Below, in pieces: positions 34,340-47,415 of a DNA stretch of 64,000 nucleotides (position 1 is its first letter; each line of letters opens with the position of its first letter). This DNA is from Phycomyces blakesleeanus NRRL 1555(-). Its lineage: Eukaryota; Mucoromycota; Mucoromycetes; Mucorales; Phycomycetaceae. The notes below the pieces were generated by a model. The model was not told where the DNA came from, made no database searches, and was given only the letters and a program-made list of their open reading frames with translations. Location: NCBI RefSeq assembly GCF_001638985.1, contig NW_017265154.1, positions 310,001 to 374,000 of the forward strand. Direction: 5' to 3'. Position numbers and translations under genes: made by a program.

Positions 34340-37300
34340 TTTCCAAATGTAGATGGCTGGTTGAAAGACGGATCTATCTTTTTCTTGGCAAAGACATTTT
34401 GTGTGTGATGGGGGAGGCTTTAAACACAAAGACGGAAAGAATTATTTTGTTTTATTTTTACTTACACGACAGTTAGTGTTACCATGACTGTCAACTAGAC
34501 TTTCTGGACAAGAATATCAAGTATTGATCTAGTGTTTCCGCGATTTATTTTCTCCTTATCAGGGTACAATATAGTATACGCTATACTTGATGGATCGAAA
34601 TTGTAGATTTTGGTGTTTGGAAGAAATGAAGATATTTGTGGGTAGTATGGGATCATTTTCTTTGTTGGGGTGTACAAACGATGCTTAACTGATCATCCTT
34701 GTTCCACTCAACAGCCAAACGTTAGTCATGGACTCTTGCACATAAACCATATTGGTAAGAAAACAGCAACCTTGTTGTAACGGTTCACCACACACAAATA
34801 TGTGGCCTTGTGAATATTATCTCTCTCCCTCTCTATCTCTATTTCTACATTTCTTTTGCTAAGCCTTGTAGAAGTTATTGAATGCTTGGGACGGGAAAAG
34901 TAATTTCCCCGTAGATTACTTTGTGTATATATTTAAGAACCGATTTATATCTACGATCTGTAATTTATAGCTTGTTTGAAGGGATATATTCAAAAGTAAA
35001 AGACATTTCTTTGCCCAAATAATTCACGATTTGTACATTATCCAGTAACTGTACACCAGGGTACTAAATATGACTTTGTGCTTTTTGTTAGTTGCTTTCT
35101 ACTAGGTATATTTTAGTGAGATCAGTCATATGAAACTTCATGTTTTGATTAGTACGATACACAATTTGGTACTTGTACAAGAAAACTTTATATTTTTATT
35201 AATACATATTCAAAACTCGACTAAAAGCTCAATATTTTTGATCTAGCAACCTTTATAAATGAAAGTAGTATTTAGAAAATAAAAATAAATTTGATCTATC
35301 AAAGGTTTAAGCACATTTGAAGGATATTAAGCAGTGATAGAAGCCAGGGTCATTCACTTTCTCAATAAGAAATTGTCTGTAAGTTTTAGCTTGTTATTTT
35401 TTGAAATTTTATCAGATATAAACGCCCTTGTAGATTCCATTCAATGTTCAATATACCTGTATTACATTCTTTTTCTATGTGTTTTTTTTGGGTGGGTCGG
35501 GACTTGTTATAAATTATACAGAAACTGAATGGGATTTTAAATGCGGCGTGGAAAGTCTACTTGCACAAGTTATTGATAGACATCCTCTTATTTCTAGTAA
35601 TAATACTATACAAAATAATAATAATAATAAAAGTTCTCATATTCGCCTTTTGTTCCTTGTATATCTCCAACCAGTCTTTATAGTTATCATCTTTGATTTT
35701 TGATCTTTGATCTATGGTTTTTGTTTAATTCGAGTGTATTTTTTTTATTATCGCAGGGTTATAAAGCTATTAATATGTACTTGACAATTGACTTCTATTA
35801 GGTACTATGGGCTGATTTTATGAGACTGATTACCATTTGCTTATTACAAAAGAAGAATGACTGATAGCAATGACATTAATATATTTAATTATTGATTTGC
35901 GAATAGAACTTTTATGGCTATAAATATCAGTATTCGTTAGTATTTCTCTATGTTTGATCCTTGTGTAAGAGAAAGAGAGATAATAGAATCAATATTTGAT
36001 TTTAATTGATAAAAAAACTATTTAAAGAATCTCTGCAGACTGTATTGCTTAATACAGGTTGATTCTTTTGGTATTTATGAGTTACACGTAGTGGAAGCCT
36101 AATAAGGGGATAGGTATAAGCCGGGCTTCGGAAAGTAAGTCACGTGCCTTGTGCGGCCCGCGACACCCTTACCCCACCAACACTTTTGTGAGTTCTTTGC
36201 AGCATTATTTTTCTCTTTTATTATTCACTAAACAGTTGGAACCTGTGACATAAGCTTATAATAGTTTTCAACTTGGGTGTTGCAGAACTCTTGGCATAGC
36301 TGTGATTATATACGGGTTAGAATACCTGGAAACTTGATATGATTCAGAAGCCAAAGAAAGTTTTTATGAGCTGGGAATTGTCAGTTATAATGTGGTGTGA
36401 TTGTATTAATCCAGATACATTATATTGACTTGAGATAATAGCAGTAATACCTTTATTTATTACTCTTGCTCTTATTATCTGTGTACAATGATAAATAGAC
36501 AACTTTAAGTAATTAAGATTACCCAAGATACATCTCAATGTGTATGTGTAGAAGTATTAATGTGAATATGATGGTATTATAAGCTAAATATGTTTAACTG
36601 TACACCAAGAAAAATATAGCTCACTACCATACTATCCCCCATCAATTTTATATATTTTCTATATTTTCATTCGCTAATATCCTTTAATACTCGCATCTAT
36701 CTCAAAGGGCTACCGTTACGCCTAATATATATATATATGTATATACATAGCCCAAATTTATACAAGATCAAGTTTTGGGTTATGTGAGTGTGAGTACATA
36801 AGAAATATGTGAGTACAAGCTCAGAATATAGCTTTAATACCCAAAGAAAAACATAAAGTTTATAATTAGAAAATAGAAAAGAAAGGGATCCTTGGACAGC
36901 TTGCAATACAAAAAAGAAAGCCTTAATAGTAAGGATATTACTGTATCTGTAACTGAAATTACACGCCGAATGTATTCTCTCTATTATATACAATAATTTC
37001 ACAAGTTTTCAACCATTTAAAGAAAGAGCATAGGTATATTTATATATATTAGCAGTAATGATATATTCCTAGAGAAGGTAGAATATAATATATACCAAGT
37101 ATTATATTACCTTGTATTGATCTATCAAACTTCAAACATCATTGGCTGTTTTAGACACCATTATGTAGATACCGACAGGAACATCTTTAAAGGGTCACCT
37201 TATTTATTTACTATACTTTGTATTTTCTTTTACGCGCTTTTCATATGCTTTGTATTAATAGACTCAACGTATTCAATCGCAGAATATATGTTTTTAGGGC

Positions 37301-38025
37301 AAGAATTCAATTTTCATTGATACAGTGTATGGTTTTATGTTTTAACGCCGTCTGTACCAGATAAAAAATGCTACAAAAAAAAGAGGGTTTTTTTTAAAAA
37401 AAATACTTTTATAAGTAGCTTTGTGTATTAATTTACATAGTACTAAAATGAGCCTATTATTTTGCTTGCAAGTATCGGACTAGAAATCATAAAAGACATG
37501 TTCACCAATTATTAAACATGTATACTAATGTAGCTTTCATTTGTAACTTTCTATAGTCATACAAGGTTTAAACCTTAAAATGCGTAGCAAAAATGGTAAC
37601 ATTGATAGAACTACAGTTATATTCAGCGTCTAGTACTTGAATCTCTATGTTTAAAAGACTCTTTTGTATACATATATATATATATATATACGTAAGTACT
37701 TCTTACTTTTGAGAACCTTTGCACGATTTGAACCCAAGAATATGAAGTTTTTTTATTAGCAAGATAGTTTTGAACATGCAATTTTAAGCTATTGCAATTC
37801 TTAAGTTCAAATTTTATATTTTGTACGTGCGCGCGTTGTTTGTATATATATGCTATATCAAAACAAAAGTAAACGTTTATTTTAGTACATTTTACCTGGT
37901 ATGTGTTTTTTGGTTTTCTTTTTATTTTATTTTTATTCCAAAAGAACATAAATACTCTCAGGTTCCTTTTTTTTTCTTTGTGTATTTATTTCTCTCTTTC
38001 ATTAATTTTGATTTGCATTTGTAAA
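34340..38025. other. 3.7-kb spacer between head-to-head paralogues
   Basis: AT-rich with TA runs (for example about 37674-37690). Small frames such as 36697-37002 look random. One GC-richer island at 36118-36180 with a CACGTG at 36141-36146 stands out. The two ends are the divergent promoters of the paralogous genes. Confidence 0.45.
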
Positions 38026-39534
38026 ATGTTTTTTCCAACGTATATATCCTTTCTCAGCACTCTATTGCTGATTATTGTGCCAAAATGCTGTGCTTTACCT
38101 ATACAACAAGGCTTTATCGAGATATCCGGTCAATCAGCCTTCATGTCTATACTGATAACAATTGTACTTGGTTATATTTCTCATATTGTCACCGTTAGAT
38201 CTGTAACAGGATTAAACCATCAATCTACCACTGAACGACGGTGTATGTGCTTTGTATTCCCTACACTGGGTATTTCACTTGCTATGAAATATATATACTC
38301 TGTCTATTATGCAGACCGGATCCTTGGAATCGACAAATGCAAACCGTTTTTGGAAAGATACGAAGATGAAATAAACAAAGTCGTTGGCAATAGACAAGAC
38401 ACTTTTCAAAGTCATGTATCATTATCCGTGAGCCAAAGCCCATCCGACAATCACATTATAGCAGCAGAAGGTTTAAGTGGAGACTTTGATACCGAAACTG
38501 TATTCCCCGGCGTTACCCAACTGAAGAACTGGCTTGTAGACGAAATGGCAGACAGCGGAATTTACTATCAGAAATACGACAATGCACCTTATATGGCATC
38601 CCTTCTGCACAGCTTTGGCCCAAAAAAAGCAAAGAAGATAAAACACTGTATTCTTAACCAGCATATACTCGTTGGATTTGACTCTGCAGTCTACATGCAT
38701 TCCCCATTTAATAATGTAATGTTAACCAGTGATATATCAGTCAGTGGTCCAGGAGGATTCAATCAATACCAAACATCTATAAACCCTAGTTACATTCGTT
38801 TTCTATCAATCGCCATGATAAGCCAACTTGAAGAAACCTACACGCTAGATGACAGTTCATACACCGAGATATTTATCACCTTTTCCCAGTTAATATTTAT
38901 CTTGCTCAAGTGTATTGAAACCGAAGGAGATCGGTGGACCAAGTCAATTATGATTATTTACACTGCAATGTCAATTCTTAATACTCTCTCTCTCGTTATT
39001 CTACACAAGCAGCTAGAGCCCTTTAGTTTGCATTATAGCTCAAATATTACGCTAAAAGAAATTGCAGAGGACTATGACATAATCACAAAAAACACAAACG
39101 ATTTGCTTTATATTGAAGATACCCAGGATATACCCAGTCAATTCGGAAGCGAAGATACGACTGACTTACTGTATACAGGCAGCTTTTTACACTTTATTCT
39201 GGAGGGAGGCAAGCTTGGTAACAAATCTGGCGGGGGAATATTCGAATTGGACGATTTCAACCATGGAGGATATTGTATATTTGGAGGATTACTAGGGTCT
39301 ACGCTTATTTTTATCTGGGCTGATTACACTAGTTATAAAGTAACTGAATGGCTAGTATTGTTCTGGGTTGCATGCTCTGTAATTATTAGTTCCGTAGAGT
39401 ACTTTGACTTTATTCGTCAAACAAGTTCAAGCTGGCTCTTGAAAATGTGTCTTATTCCTATTGTGGCATGTAGCTTCGTTTGTATTATTAGCGCAACTAT
39501 TATTGGATATTCTACAAAATATAAAAGCTATTAA
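38026..39534 (+). CDS. Polytopic membrane protein, unknown family (paralogue B)
   Basis: Intronless, 502 residues. The Met at 38026 begins a signal peptide (MFFPTYISFLSTLLLIIVP), aligned with the start of paralogue A; the frame is open further upstream. Shared blocks with A include GYISHIVTVRS, CFVFPTLGISLAMKYIY, GPKKAKKIKHCILNQH, RWTKSIMIIYTAMSIL and LHKQLEPFSLHY, and both end with three hydrophobic helices closing ISATIIGY. The N-terminal helix, middle soluble domain with one internal helix, and C-terminal helix bundle are in the same order. The middle polar stretch diverges most. No enzymatic signature was found; function unknown. Confidence 0.75.
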   Translation: MFFPTYISFLSTLLLIIVPKCCALPIQQGFIEISGQSAFMSILITIVLGYISHIVTVRSVTGLNHQSTTERRCMCFVFPTLGISLAMKYIYSVYYADRILGIDKCKPFLERYEDEINKVVGNRQDTFQSHVSLSVSQSPSDNHIIAAEGLSGDFDTETVFPGVTQLKNWLVDEMADSGIYYQKYDNAPYMASLLHSFGPKKAKKIKHCILNQHILVGFDSAVYMHSPFNNVMLTSDISVSGPGGFNQYQTSINPSYIRFLSIAMISQLEETYTLDDSSYTEIFITFSQLIFILLKCIETEGDRWTKSIMIIYTAMSILNTLSLVILHKQLEPFSLHYSSNITLKEIAEDYDIITKNTNDLLYIEDTQDIPSQFGSEDTTDLLYTGSFLHFILEGGKLGNKSGGGIFELDDFNHGGYCIFGGLLGSTLIFIWADYTSYKVTEWLVLFWVACSVIISSVEYFDFIRQTSSSWLLKMCLIPIVACSFVCIISATIIGYSTKYKSY

Positions 39535-41294
39535 TTTTTTTTGGTTAAAACCATTTCATACATTGTTTTAATACCTAAATCGGTAGCTGTAAACACATTC
39601 GTGAATATTAATCATGATAATTTTATGTATAAAAAAAGTACCTTCTTACACTTTTTTAGCGCGTATATTTAAAAATAATAATAATAAATATACTTTCTTT
39701 TAACTAATATATATATGTAAAATTTTATATATCAATTCTTAATTTCATACTTCAATTTTTTTCATAGTCTTTATTTAATTTACTTTTATTACTATTCGCA
39801 TATTTGTTCTATTTGCAAATCATAAATTTCCCTAAAAACGCGTTCTATATACAATATACTTGACTACAAAAATGGTCAAGGGGTATAATTAAATACTCGC
39901 TAAATATAAAAAATAGTGGTACTTTTGATGATTAGCTAACCAGGCTCATGTCAAAAAAAGAAGACCTCCAAAGATTACCGATAAAAACTGTGGACAGTAC
40001 AGTACAAAAAAATTAACGCAATTTGGGTCTATTTTATTGAGTCGCAAAGAAAAAAAAAGAAAAGTGGCTCAGAGCTTCTTTATGATTAAAATCCATGTTA
40101 TCTCAAAGTAAAAACTTGACTGTAGAAAATTGCTTTGAAATTCAATAGTAACTTTGAACCAAAAAAGAAAAGAAAAGAAACAAGTAACAGCAACAAAATG
40201 ATATGACTGGTTATCTCCTAAAATATTATACAAAGATATTTGTACAATCAAAATATCTTTTCGCAGGTTACAAGCCGTACGCGTCCAAAGCAGGCAGACA
40301 GAAATTATGGGTATTCTAGTACATATCTAAACATACCACCTGTAAAGAGTAAAAACAAGATAACAGAATAAGCGCGTTATTTGATTTAATTACTTTCATT
40401 TTATACTTTTATTTACAGCTCTTTACATAAAATAGAAACCCTCCTTCCAGTTAATTACAATATTTAGAGAATGCTATAGTAATTTATTGAACTAAATAGT
40501 CGAAGAGGTAAATACCAAACTACCGGTAAATTTATTCTAATAATAATAATGGTAAAAAAATATAATAGAATATACAAGACAGTCAGAACCACCGAAGTAT
40601 TATTATCATATAAATTGTAGCTCTTGGTGATACTTCAAAACTTTGCATTCATGAACCTCTTTTACATTAAATGATTAAATAATATCTAATAAACATTCTG
40701 CTTTTTTCGAAATGTTTTTGTTATCGGTAGTCATATCGTATTTTTTTTTCTTATCAAACATTTTTATGTATTTTCTGAACAATATTTTGAATTTTTTGAA
40801 AAAAAAAATGAGTGAACCTATCTTGTGCAGCTTCAACCAAACGTATACCACTTGTACTAATATTTTTTATTGTTAATTGTATAGAATAATAATGACTAAA
40901 TTTTGTTAGGCTTGGCGCATTTGATGTCAAGACTTGTACATTTATTAGCATGGTTTTTATTGACAAGATTGTACGGTATTTTGTAAGAGTGTTTATTAAG
41001 TTGAGTACATCATAAACCACTTTTTAATAAAATACATTGATCTTAGGTAAAGGCGTAAATATGTTTGCTTATATATATATTAATATGGATTATATACATC
41101 GTTTCTTTGTTTGTTTATAAAGTACCAAATTTTAAATACTCAATCTCTGCTAGAACCTCAAATATAAAGAAAAACAAAGTATTATTACTTCTTCTTTAAA
41201 TATATATATATAAAGTACGTCTTTGGATTAAGTGACCGAATATAGTTGTATGGTAGGGAATTTTTATATGTACGTATGTGTGTAATTTTGATAA

Positions 41295-41330
<36 letters not shown>

Positions 41331-41331
41331 A
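39535..41331. other. AT-rich intergenic region
   Basis: No gene recognised; several poly-A/T runs and a (TA)n microsatellite at about 41302-41326 next to the kelch gene stop codon. Frames at 40069-40251 and 40754-41020 lack any coding features. Confidence 0.5.
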
Positions 41332-44300
41332 TCAATGGCCTTTTGTTGTTGAGGTATGTGCATTGTCCGATGTAGATATCCTGCCTCCGTGACTCATAGC
41401 ATCCTTCATCATATTAAGTTGAATAGTGGAGTCTTCCAGTTGTCTGTTCGCTTCATTCAAAGCTTCTTCACGTTCACTCAGTAATATTCGTAGACGTGCA
41501 ATGTCATCCATGCTTTCTGCCAAGTTTTGCTTTAAAGAAGCAGTCTCATTTCTGGTTCTTATATTTGTGGACTCGAGTCTTGAGATCGTAATAGCCGCTT
41601 CTGAGAGCTCATCGGACGCCGATCTGTGAGCCAAGGCTTCTGAAAGCCGGTTGGTCAGTTCAGTGATACGTAAGGAACTGTTGCGTAAGTGCATCTCGGT
41701 TTGCAAAGACGAGGTATACATGTCAGACAGCTTCTCTAACGCAGCCTGGTGCGCTTTCTGGGCATCTTCGGCTCGTTCGTGGGCTTCCTTGACTCGTTCT
41801 TCAGCAGCTATCCGTGCAGTGTGATCAAACTGGGCGCGTTTCTGCAATTGTTGCAATATTTTACTGTTGCTTTGGTTTTCTTTCAATGCTGCCGACAATC
41901 TGCTTTCAAGCTTCTCTGCTCGCTCAGTTTCAATTTTTGCAAGTTCTTCTTCTTGCCTTTCTTTCATCGCCACATACTTTGATCTGTAATAGGCAGCTTC
42001 CTGAAGTGCCATTATACGCATACGGTCTGCTTGTTCGAGTTTCTGAGATGCAGGCAGCGCCTGTTGTACAATGCTTGCTCTGACACGTCTTAATTCGGAT
42101 TTTACGGACACAAGCTGGTTAAACAGTTTAGCCATCTTGCTATCCTTGTCCCCAATAGACATCAGATCGGTATCTCCATTGCATTTTTCGTCTTCAAAAT
42201 CGCCCTTGGAACTACGTGCTTTTCTTGCTAATGTAACTTCTGCCTTCCACCACTGCTCCTTTTTTTTCATGTCCTTGATCATTTCGTCCCTTGATCGGAG
42301 TTCACGCAGTAATAGTACCCTGTCATTATGGAACGGATCGGACAAATCGGAGAGCTTGATAGGAACTTGCTCCGTTGTCTTTGTAGAGATGCTGTGATCC
42401 GAGACTTCTTGTTCTTCGTCCTCCTCCTCTTCTTCCTTTTTCTTTTCCGCACGAGATTGATTCTGAGATTCTTTTTCATTTTGGCTACCAGCTTGTGTTT
42501 TATCCGAAACTGCACCGGATAGCGATTGTCTTGGCGAAGGATTTGGTTGTTGAGAGATGTGAGATGGTAACGCATTGTTCCACAGATCGATATTACCACT
42601 ACCATTAGCTGAAGACTTTTGGAGGGTTGGAGAGTCAATAATTGGAGATCGTAATTGGAAGGAGGTATCTAAATTGATTCCTTCACGTGAAGGACGAGCG
42701 GGGGTTTTTCCTATATGCGAAGCGATTCTTGGAGGTCTTTGAGGGATGTTTTGATGAATGGATAGAGTAGAAGGTGAGGGTGGTTGAGAGTTGTAGGTGG
42801 CAATACTTTGGTTAGCTGTTGGTGGTAAAGAATACTCCTTCTCTGCAGGTTCACTTGGTTTGTATGACCCAGACGGGAGGTTTCCATCGTGTGTGGTGTC
42901 CAAGTATGTGAGCGGCGAATTATTGCGTGCACGACGTATGGCTGCTTCAGGTACTGTTGTACTTATTAGTGCTGGCTTTGGAGACTACACAAATATACAC
43001 ACACACACACACACACACAATTAAGGATTTTCCTGAAATAAAGTAAAATAGCAGCGCCAATTTACTTTGTATGAGCGCCATGTTGGGAAACGACTGATTT
43101 GGTCCGGAGGGTTATTTCGGTTTTCAGGAGGTGGTCTTTGTTCTTCTACAAATCTGGCCATTGTCGGTTCGTGGGGATGAGGTTGTCTGGTGTGAACTGA
43201 TCGTAGGGGTGTACTTTTGGATACTGGCAGGGTTGCCGGAAGAGGTGTAATTCGACTTTGTAGATGTGTTGAGGCAGACACCGTAGGATATACCTGAGGA
43301 AATCCCCTTGTTTGATCGGTTGGTGAAGAAAGATTAGGAGATGGAATAGTGTTGTAACGCACAGGAATTATTTCAGGAGGGTATTTGATCTTTGCTGTGA
43401 ATGTAGTTATTGCTACCATTAATAGTTGCCACTTTGAACCACATTTTTATTTTTATATATTTCTTTTCTGTACTTACAACTATCAAGTGCATGAATCATC
43501 AAAGAGTCTTCGGGTTTTCCATCAAATTCACCGCCAACTACATAGATCTTTTCTTTGATGGCGGTCATAGTGAGACTGTGGCGTGGTGAAGGAGCTGGTC
43601 CCATGTTTTGAAACATATACCATCGATAACCTTTTTAAACGAAATCATTAATATCTGCCTTTTCTTTTATTTTCTTTCTTTCCAAAAGAACGACTGTCTT
43701 ACCTTTGATTCTAAAGGCACACAGATCACCTAGTTTTACGCCATCTCGGCCTTTGCCTCCAAATACGTAGATGAGGTCATCGATTAGAGCACATGCAGCG
43801 TATTCTCTAGCAGCCGGGATATATCCAACAGCAGGAATTTTTGACCAGCATTGTTCCGCTAGATGAAAGGTCCATATGTCCTGATAGAGCCTTTCAGAGT
43901 CTGTTCCTCCAAAACTGACGATGATCTAAGCAATCCATTTTCTTTTGGTGTATATAACGTACATGTACATCTCGTTACCACTGATTACAGAAACATGGCC
44001 GGCTCTTGGCATTGGGCCTTCGTTTCTGGGAGATATCAATTTCCATTGGAGATTGTGGGGATCTGAGAAAGAATTAAGAATAATAAGACTAAGAACGGAC
44101 TAACAGTATATGGATGATGAAAAGAAAAGAAACTTACATTCGGTCATATTAATAGCATAGAGGTCATCCAAGTATTTTCCTTTTCTTTGACCGCCCCACA
44201 CATAAATGATGCCATTCAAAACAACGCTTGAATGACCTGCTCTTTCTCCTGGTCCGACGCCATCTACACGTACCCGAGCCCATTGTCGGTTGTCTATCAT

Positions 44301-44876
44301 ACTTATTTAGTAATTTAAGCTTTTATGACAATAACAACTAGACAACTAAATTGCCAATTGATCTTACTTGTATTTAATATATAAAGATGTGGATCCCATA
44401 GATCTCCTTCTTGCAGAGGTTCACCTCCGTGAACTGTTGAAGAATAAAATCAATTAGAGAATGGTTTTGTATGGAATTTAAATGAATAACCTACGTAATA
44501 CATAGTTTCCTACACTTTGGGCAATGGGATATGTTCTCGGACTCGGGATATCCCCAGTTGAATTGTATGGACTGGTCGATAGACTATCTTTTCTTTTACA
44601 TGTCAGTGTGCTTGTATTATAGAGACAATTATAAAGTCAATTAAAATAATATATATATATATCAAAAAAAAACATACTACTGTCGAGTATAAAACTGTCT
44701 CGTTTGGCAGGTCCTCGATGGATGCCATTAAAAAAGAGGATGTTGTTATTTGGTAGGGCGATTGTGCAATGGGCGGATCGTGGAAGTGCATTATTACTAC
44801 TGCTCGATTTACGTTGGCTCCATGGGTAGATAGATTTTTCGCTGGAGCTTTTGGTGAGTTTTGCGAAAAAGGCCAT
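41332..44876 (-). CDS. Kelch-repeat / coiled-coil protein, Tea1/Kel1-like
   Basis: Nine exons with closing phases (44876-44678, 44587-44495, 44433-44368, 44293-44138, 44062-43963, 43914-43703, 43630-43478, 43394-43066, 42984-41332) give about 986 residues. Residues 1-326 hold about six kelch blades (PRSAHCTIALPNNNILFFNG; GERAGHSSVVLNGIIYVWGG; PRAGHVSVISGNEMYIFGG; ARE.AACALIDDLIYVFGGK; PRHSLTMTAIKEKIYVVGGE). A Pro/Ser-rich linker (327-650) precedes a long coiled coil (about 655-970) starting after DPFHNDRVLLLRELRSRDEM. Kelch N-terminus plus C-terminal coiled coil is the design of the Tea1/Kel1/Kel2 cell-end markers that link microtubule ends or formins to polarised growth. That role fits hyphal growth but is inferred. 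Confidence 0.85.
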
Positions 44877-46860
44877 GTTGAGACAAAAAATAAAAATAAA
44901 ATAAAAATAAAATAAAAAATATATGTAATTTCTAATGAAGACGATTTGTATGTTCTGATTTGAATGAGTTTGTTTGTGCCAAGCAGAACTGTTGTCTGCG
45001 GCAATGTGAGTTTTTGGCTTTTTTTTTTTTGCTTTTGTTTAGAATGAATGTATTAAGTTAAGAAAAAGAGGTTTCGGAAATCAAATGTCGAACGTGAATA
45101 GACTTCCAGGTTGAGAGAGAAAGAGAGAGAGAAAGAAATCACAACAAAAAGAGCGCACCAAGGAACGTGCTTCGTGTAAGTGTATCGGCGGGATGTCAAT
45201 TGGTAGTGAGTTTTTGGCTATATGTCTGTCATCAATATTTGTTAAATGGGCAATTGTTCAAGTGCTTATAAAAGAGAGTAAAGTGGTAAATATTATAACA
45301 TGCTATTCACATGTTGTCCGTGGTATTTTATGATCCTCATATTAAACTGATAATTAAATCAAACAAAAAGGACTTCTTTATGTTTATTGATCCAATTAGG
45401 ATACGATTTGATTAATATTAAATGTTTAATGATGATATTCATATAATTACTTTTAGACAGACTGGAAATGATCTTTTTATTTTTCATTTTTATTGGTTAC
45501 TAAATCAATGTATTTATGCATTTATATATATATGAATATATTGCCAAATTGCTTATTGGATTTCGAGTTATATACACCAATCAACAAGACAATGCATGTA
45601 TCACCATAGAAACAGATCATCATAATCGATATTTGTGGTTTGAAATAAGCTAAGAAAAGAGGAAGAAAAGAGCCGCAGAGATACTTAAATATAATTATTT
45701 TTTCTGTGTTATTTTTTTTAATTTTTTTAGGGGTATTTATAAGCTGTTCATGTTTAATCTGCCTTTATTTTTTTTTACTATAGAATTCGATTTAGAAAGT
45801 TTTTATTGTTGCCTTTCCAGCCGGCGGCAAACAATGGCCCGATCACGTGAGATGACCGTAAACAATGCGTCCGGTTATGTAACACGATTAGGAAACCATT
45901 ACAACAGAAGAAGGCACAAGAAAAAGAAAAAAGAAAAATCTGTCTTATTGGTTCAAATTTTGTTGGTGATATAAACTTACATACTAATTACAAAATTGCT
46001 GTTATCCGGGTACATTATTTTGTTTATATACTTTATATATATAAATTATTTATCAAAATGAATATCGCAAGAAAACAAAATAAATAAAAAAAAAAAGGTA
46101 ACAAATAGGGTCGCAGACTTAATTAAAATTTTGACTTTTAAAAGCAGAAAAAAAAATCAGTGTCACATCAAAAAATATATGTACAAATGTCGCATATACT
46201 ATTGATTCTGCAATTATTTCGCGTCTTGACCAAGGAATAGATGCTGCGTTGGATTTGCCAACAATGAATCAGTCTTTCTTTAAGCGATTTGTTAAATGGA
46301 GAGGGGAAGATCTTTAATCCACAAACCAAAATACAAGAATTACAACATTTTGAATTTTGGTTATATCTTGGTTTGGACACCGCCCTTAAACAATAATGAT
46401 AAAGCTTGAACACACACACACACATACAAAATACATGTCTATTTAGTTTCCTTTGGTAGCTATATCCGATTTCTTTTGGAGAAATTTCCTGTATTTAACA
46501 TCCTTTTCCCATTTTCTGCTCTTGTTGTTGTTTTTGTACCTATTGATCGGCTGTTGGTGTAAAGACACTGAGAAATTAACTTTGTAGGCCTGAAAATAAA
46601 TTTTTGGTAATACAAATGAGAAAAGAAGAGGAAAGAAGAGGAAAGAACTAGACAACTAAACCGAAAACCCCCGCCGCTGTATGTATAATCACAGCTGTTT
46701 TCTGGCTATAATTACACTAGAACAGAAGGACCGTTTATTTACAACACAGGTTCAATGAAGTCTCCCACCAAATTATAATGTATATGGTAAATGTTACGTA
46801 CAAGCCCTTGTGTGTGGGCATGTGAAAAGAGGTCCTCAAAGTATTTCAAGCTAATTAGGG
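44877..46860. other. Intergenic, no gene supported
   Basis: This starts with the kelch promoter (a GA-rich repeat around 45112-45138). A CACGTG at 45844-45849 and short frames (45750-45974; 46443-46655, ending with a basic Lys/Arg-rich segment) were seen, but none has splice or family support. Confidence 0.4.
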
Positions 46861-47415
46861 TTATATTTTTTCAAAACTGACATAAATACAGAGTAGATTA
46901 AATGTTTGTCCTCCACAAATTCCATGGTCTTCTAAAAGACAAAGGATCTGATAGGCAGACCTTTCCTTTATCCCGTAGGACCCTTTCACAGCACAAGTCC
47001 GTACGACTTTTGTGTAAGTTCCAGGTTTCCTAAAAAACCAAATCAATGTTGTTTGAGGAATATCAAGAGTGTTTATTTGTGGGAAAATGTGGCTATGGAA
47101 ATCAGATATGGACATTGTATACACAAAGGTGTTTTGATATTTTTTAAAGCTCATGTGAGTGAAGAGAGGCTTTTTCTTTTCTTTCAAAGTGTGTTCTAGT
47201 GATTTGTGAGCTCTACCAAGGGGTATTAGTGTTAGGGTATGTGCAATAAAATAAAATAAAATAAAAAGAATTGTGGTACTACAAAGCATTACTTGGCTAA
47301 AAAAAATTGTCAAGCCTCCCTTCCTATTCATCTGTGTCAGCTCTTCATCCGTATTGGTTGTATCTCGTGAGACTATCGGGGTCTTGACCAGGCCACTTTG
47401 GCAAGTCATAAACAT
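46861..47415 (-). CDS. Hypothetical protein, weak candidate
   Basis: An open frame of about 184 codons is longer than expected by chance in DNA this AT-rich. It holds an internal stop-free segment that could be an intron: donor GTAATG after FFSQ, a CTAAC branch-like word and acceptor TTGGTAG before RAHKSLEH. If spliced, the product is about 160 residues, with a C-terminus rich in Cys (CAVKGSYGIKER, CLLEDHGICGG). No family recognised, no signal peptide certain, and the true start may lie upstream. It could be a real small gene, a terminal exon or a relic. Confidence 0.3.
   Translation of the reverse strand: MFMTCQSGLVKTPIVSRDTTNTDEELTQMNRKGGLTIFFSQVMLCSTTILFILFYFIAHTLTLIPLGRAHKSLEHTLKEKKKPLFTHMSFKKYQNTFVYTMSISDFHSHIFPQINTLDIPQTTLIWFFRKPGTYTKVVRTCAVKGSYGIKERSAYQILCLLEDHGICGGQTFNLLCIYVSFEKI

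Noticed and set aside
43000..43019. AC and TA runs as telomere, CRISPR or origin signals
   Set aside because: Simple microsatellites in introns and spacers; no spacer-repeat structure or telomeric unit.
43963..44066. Plus-strand ORF 43863-44066 as a gene
   Set aside because: It overlaps two kelch-coding exons on the minus strand and has no features of its own.
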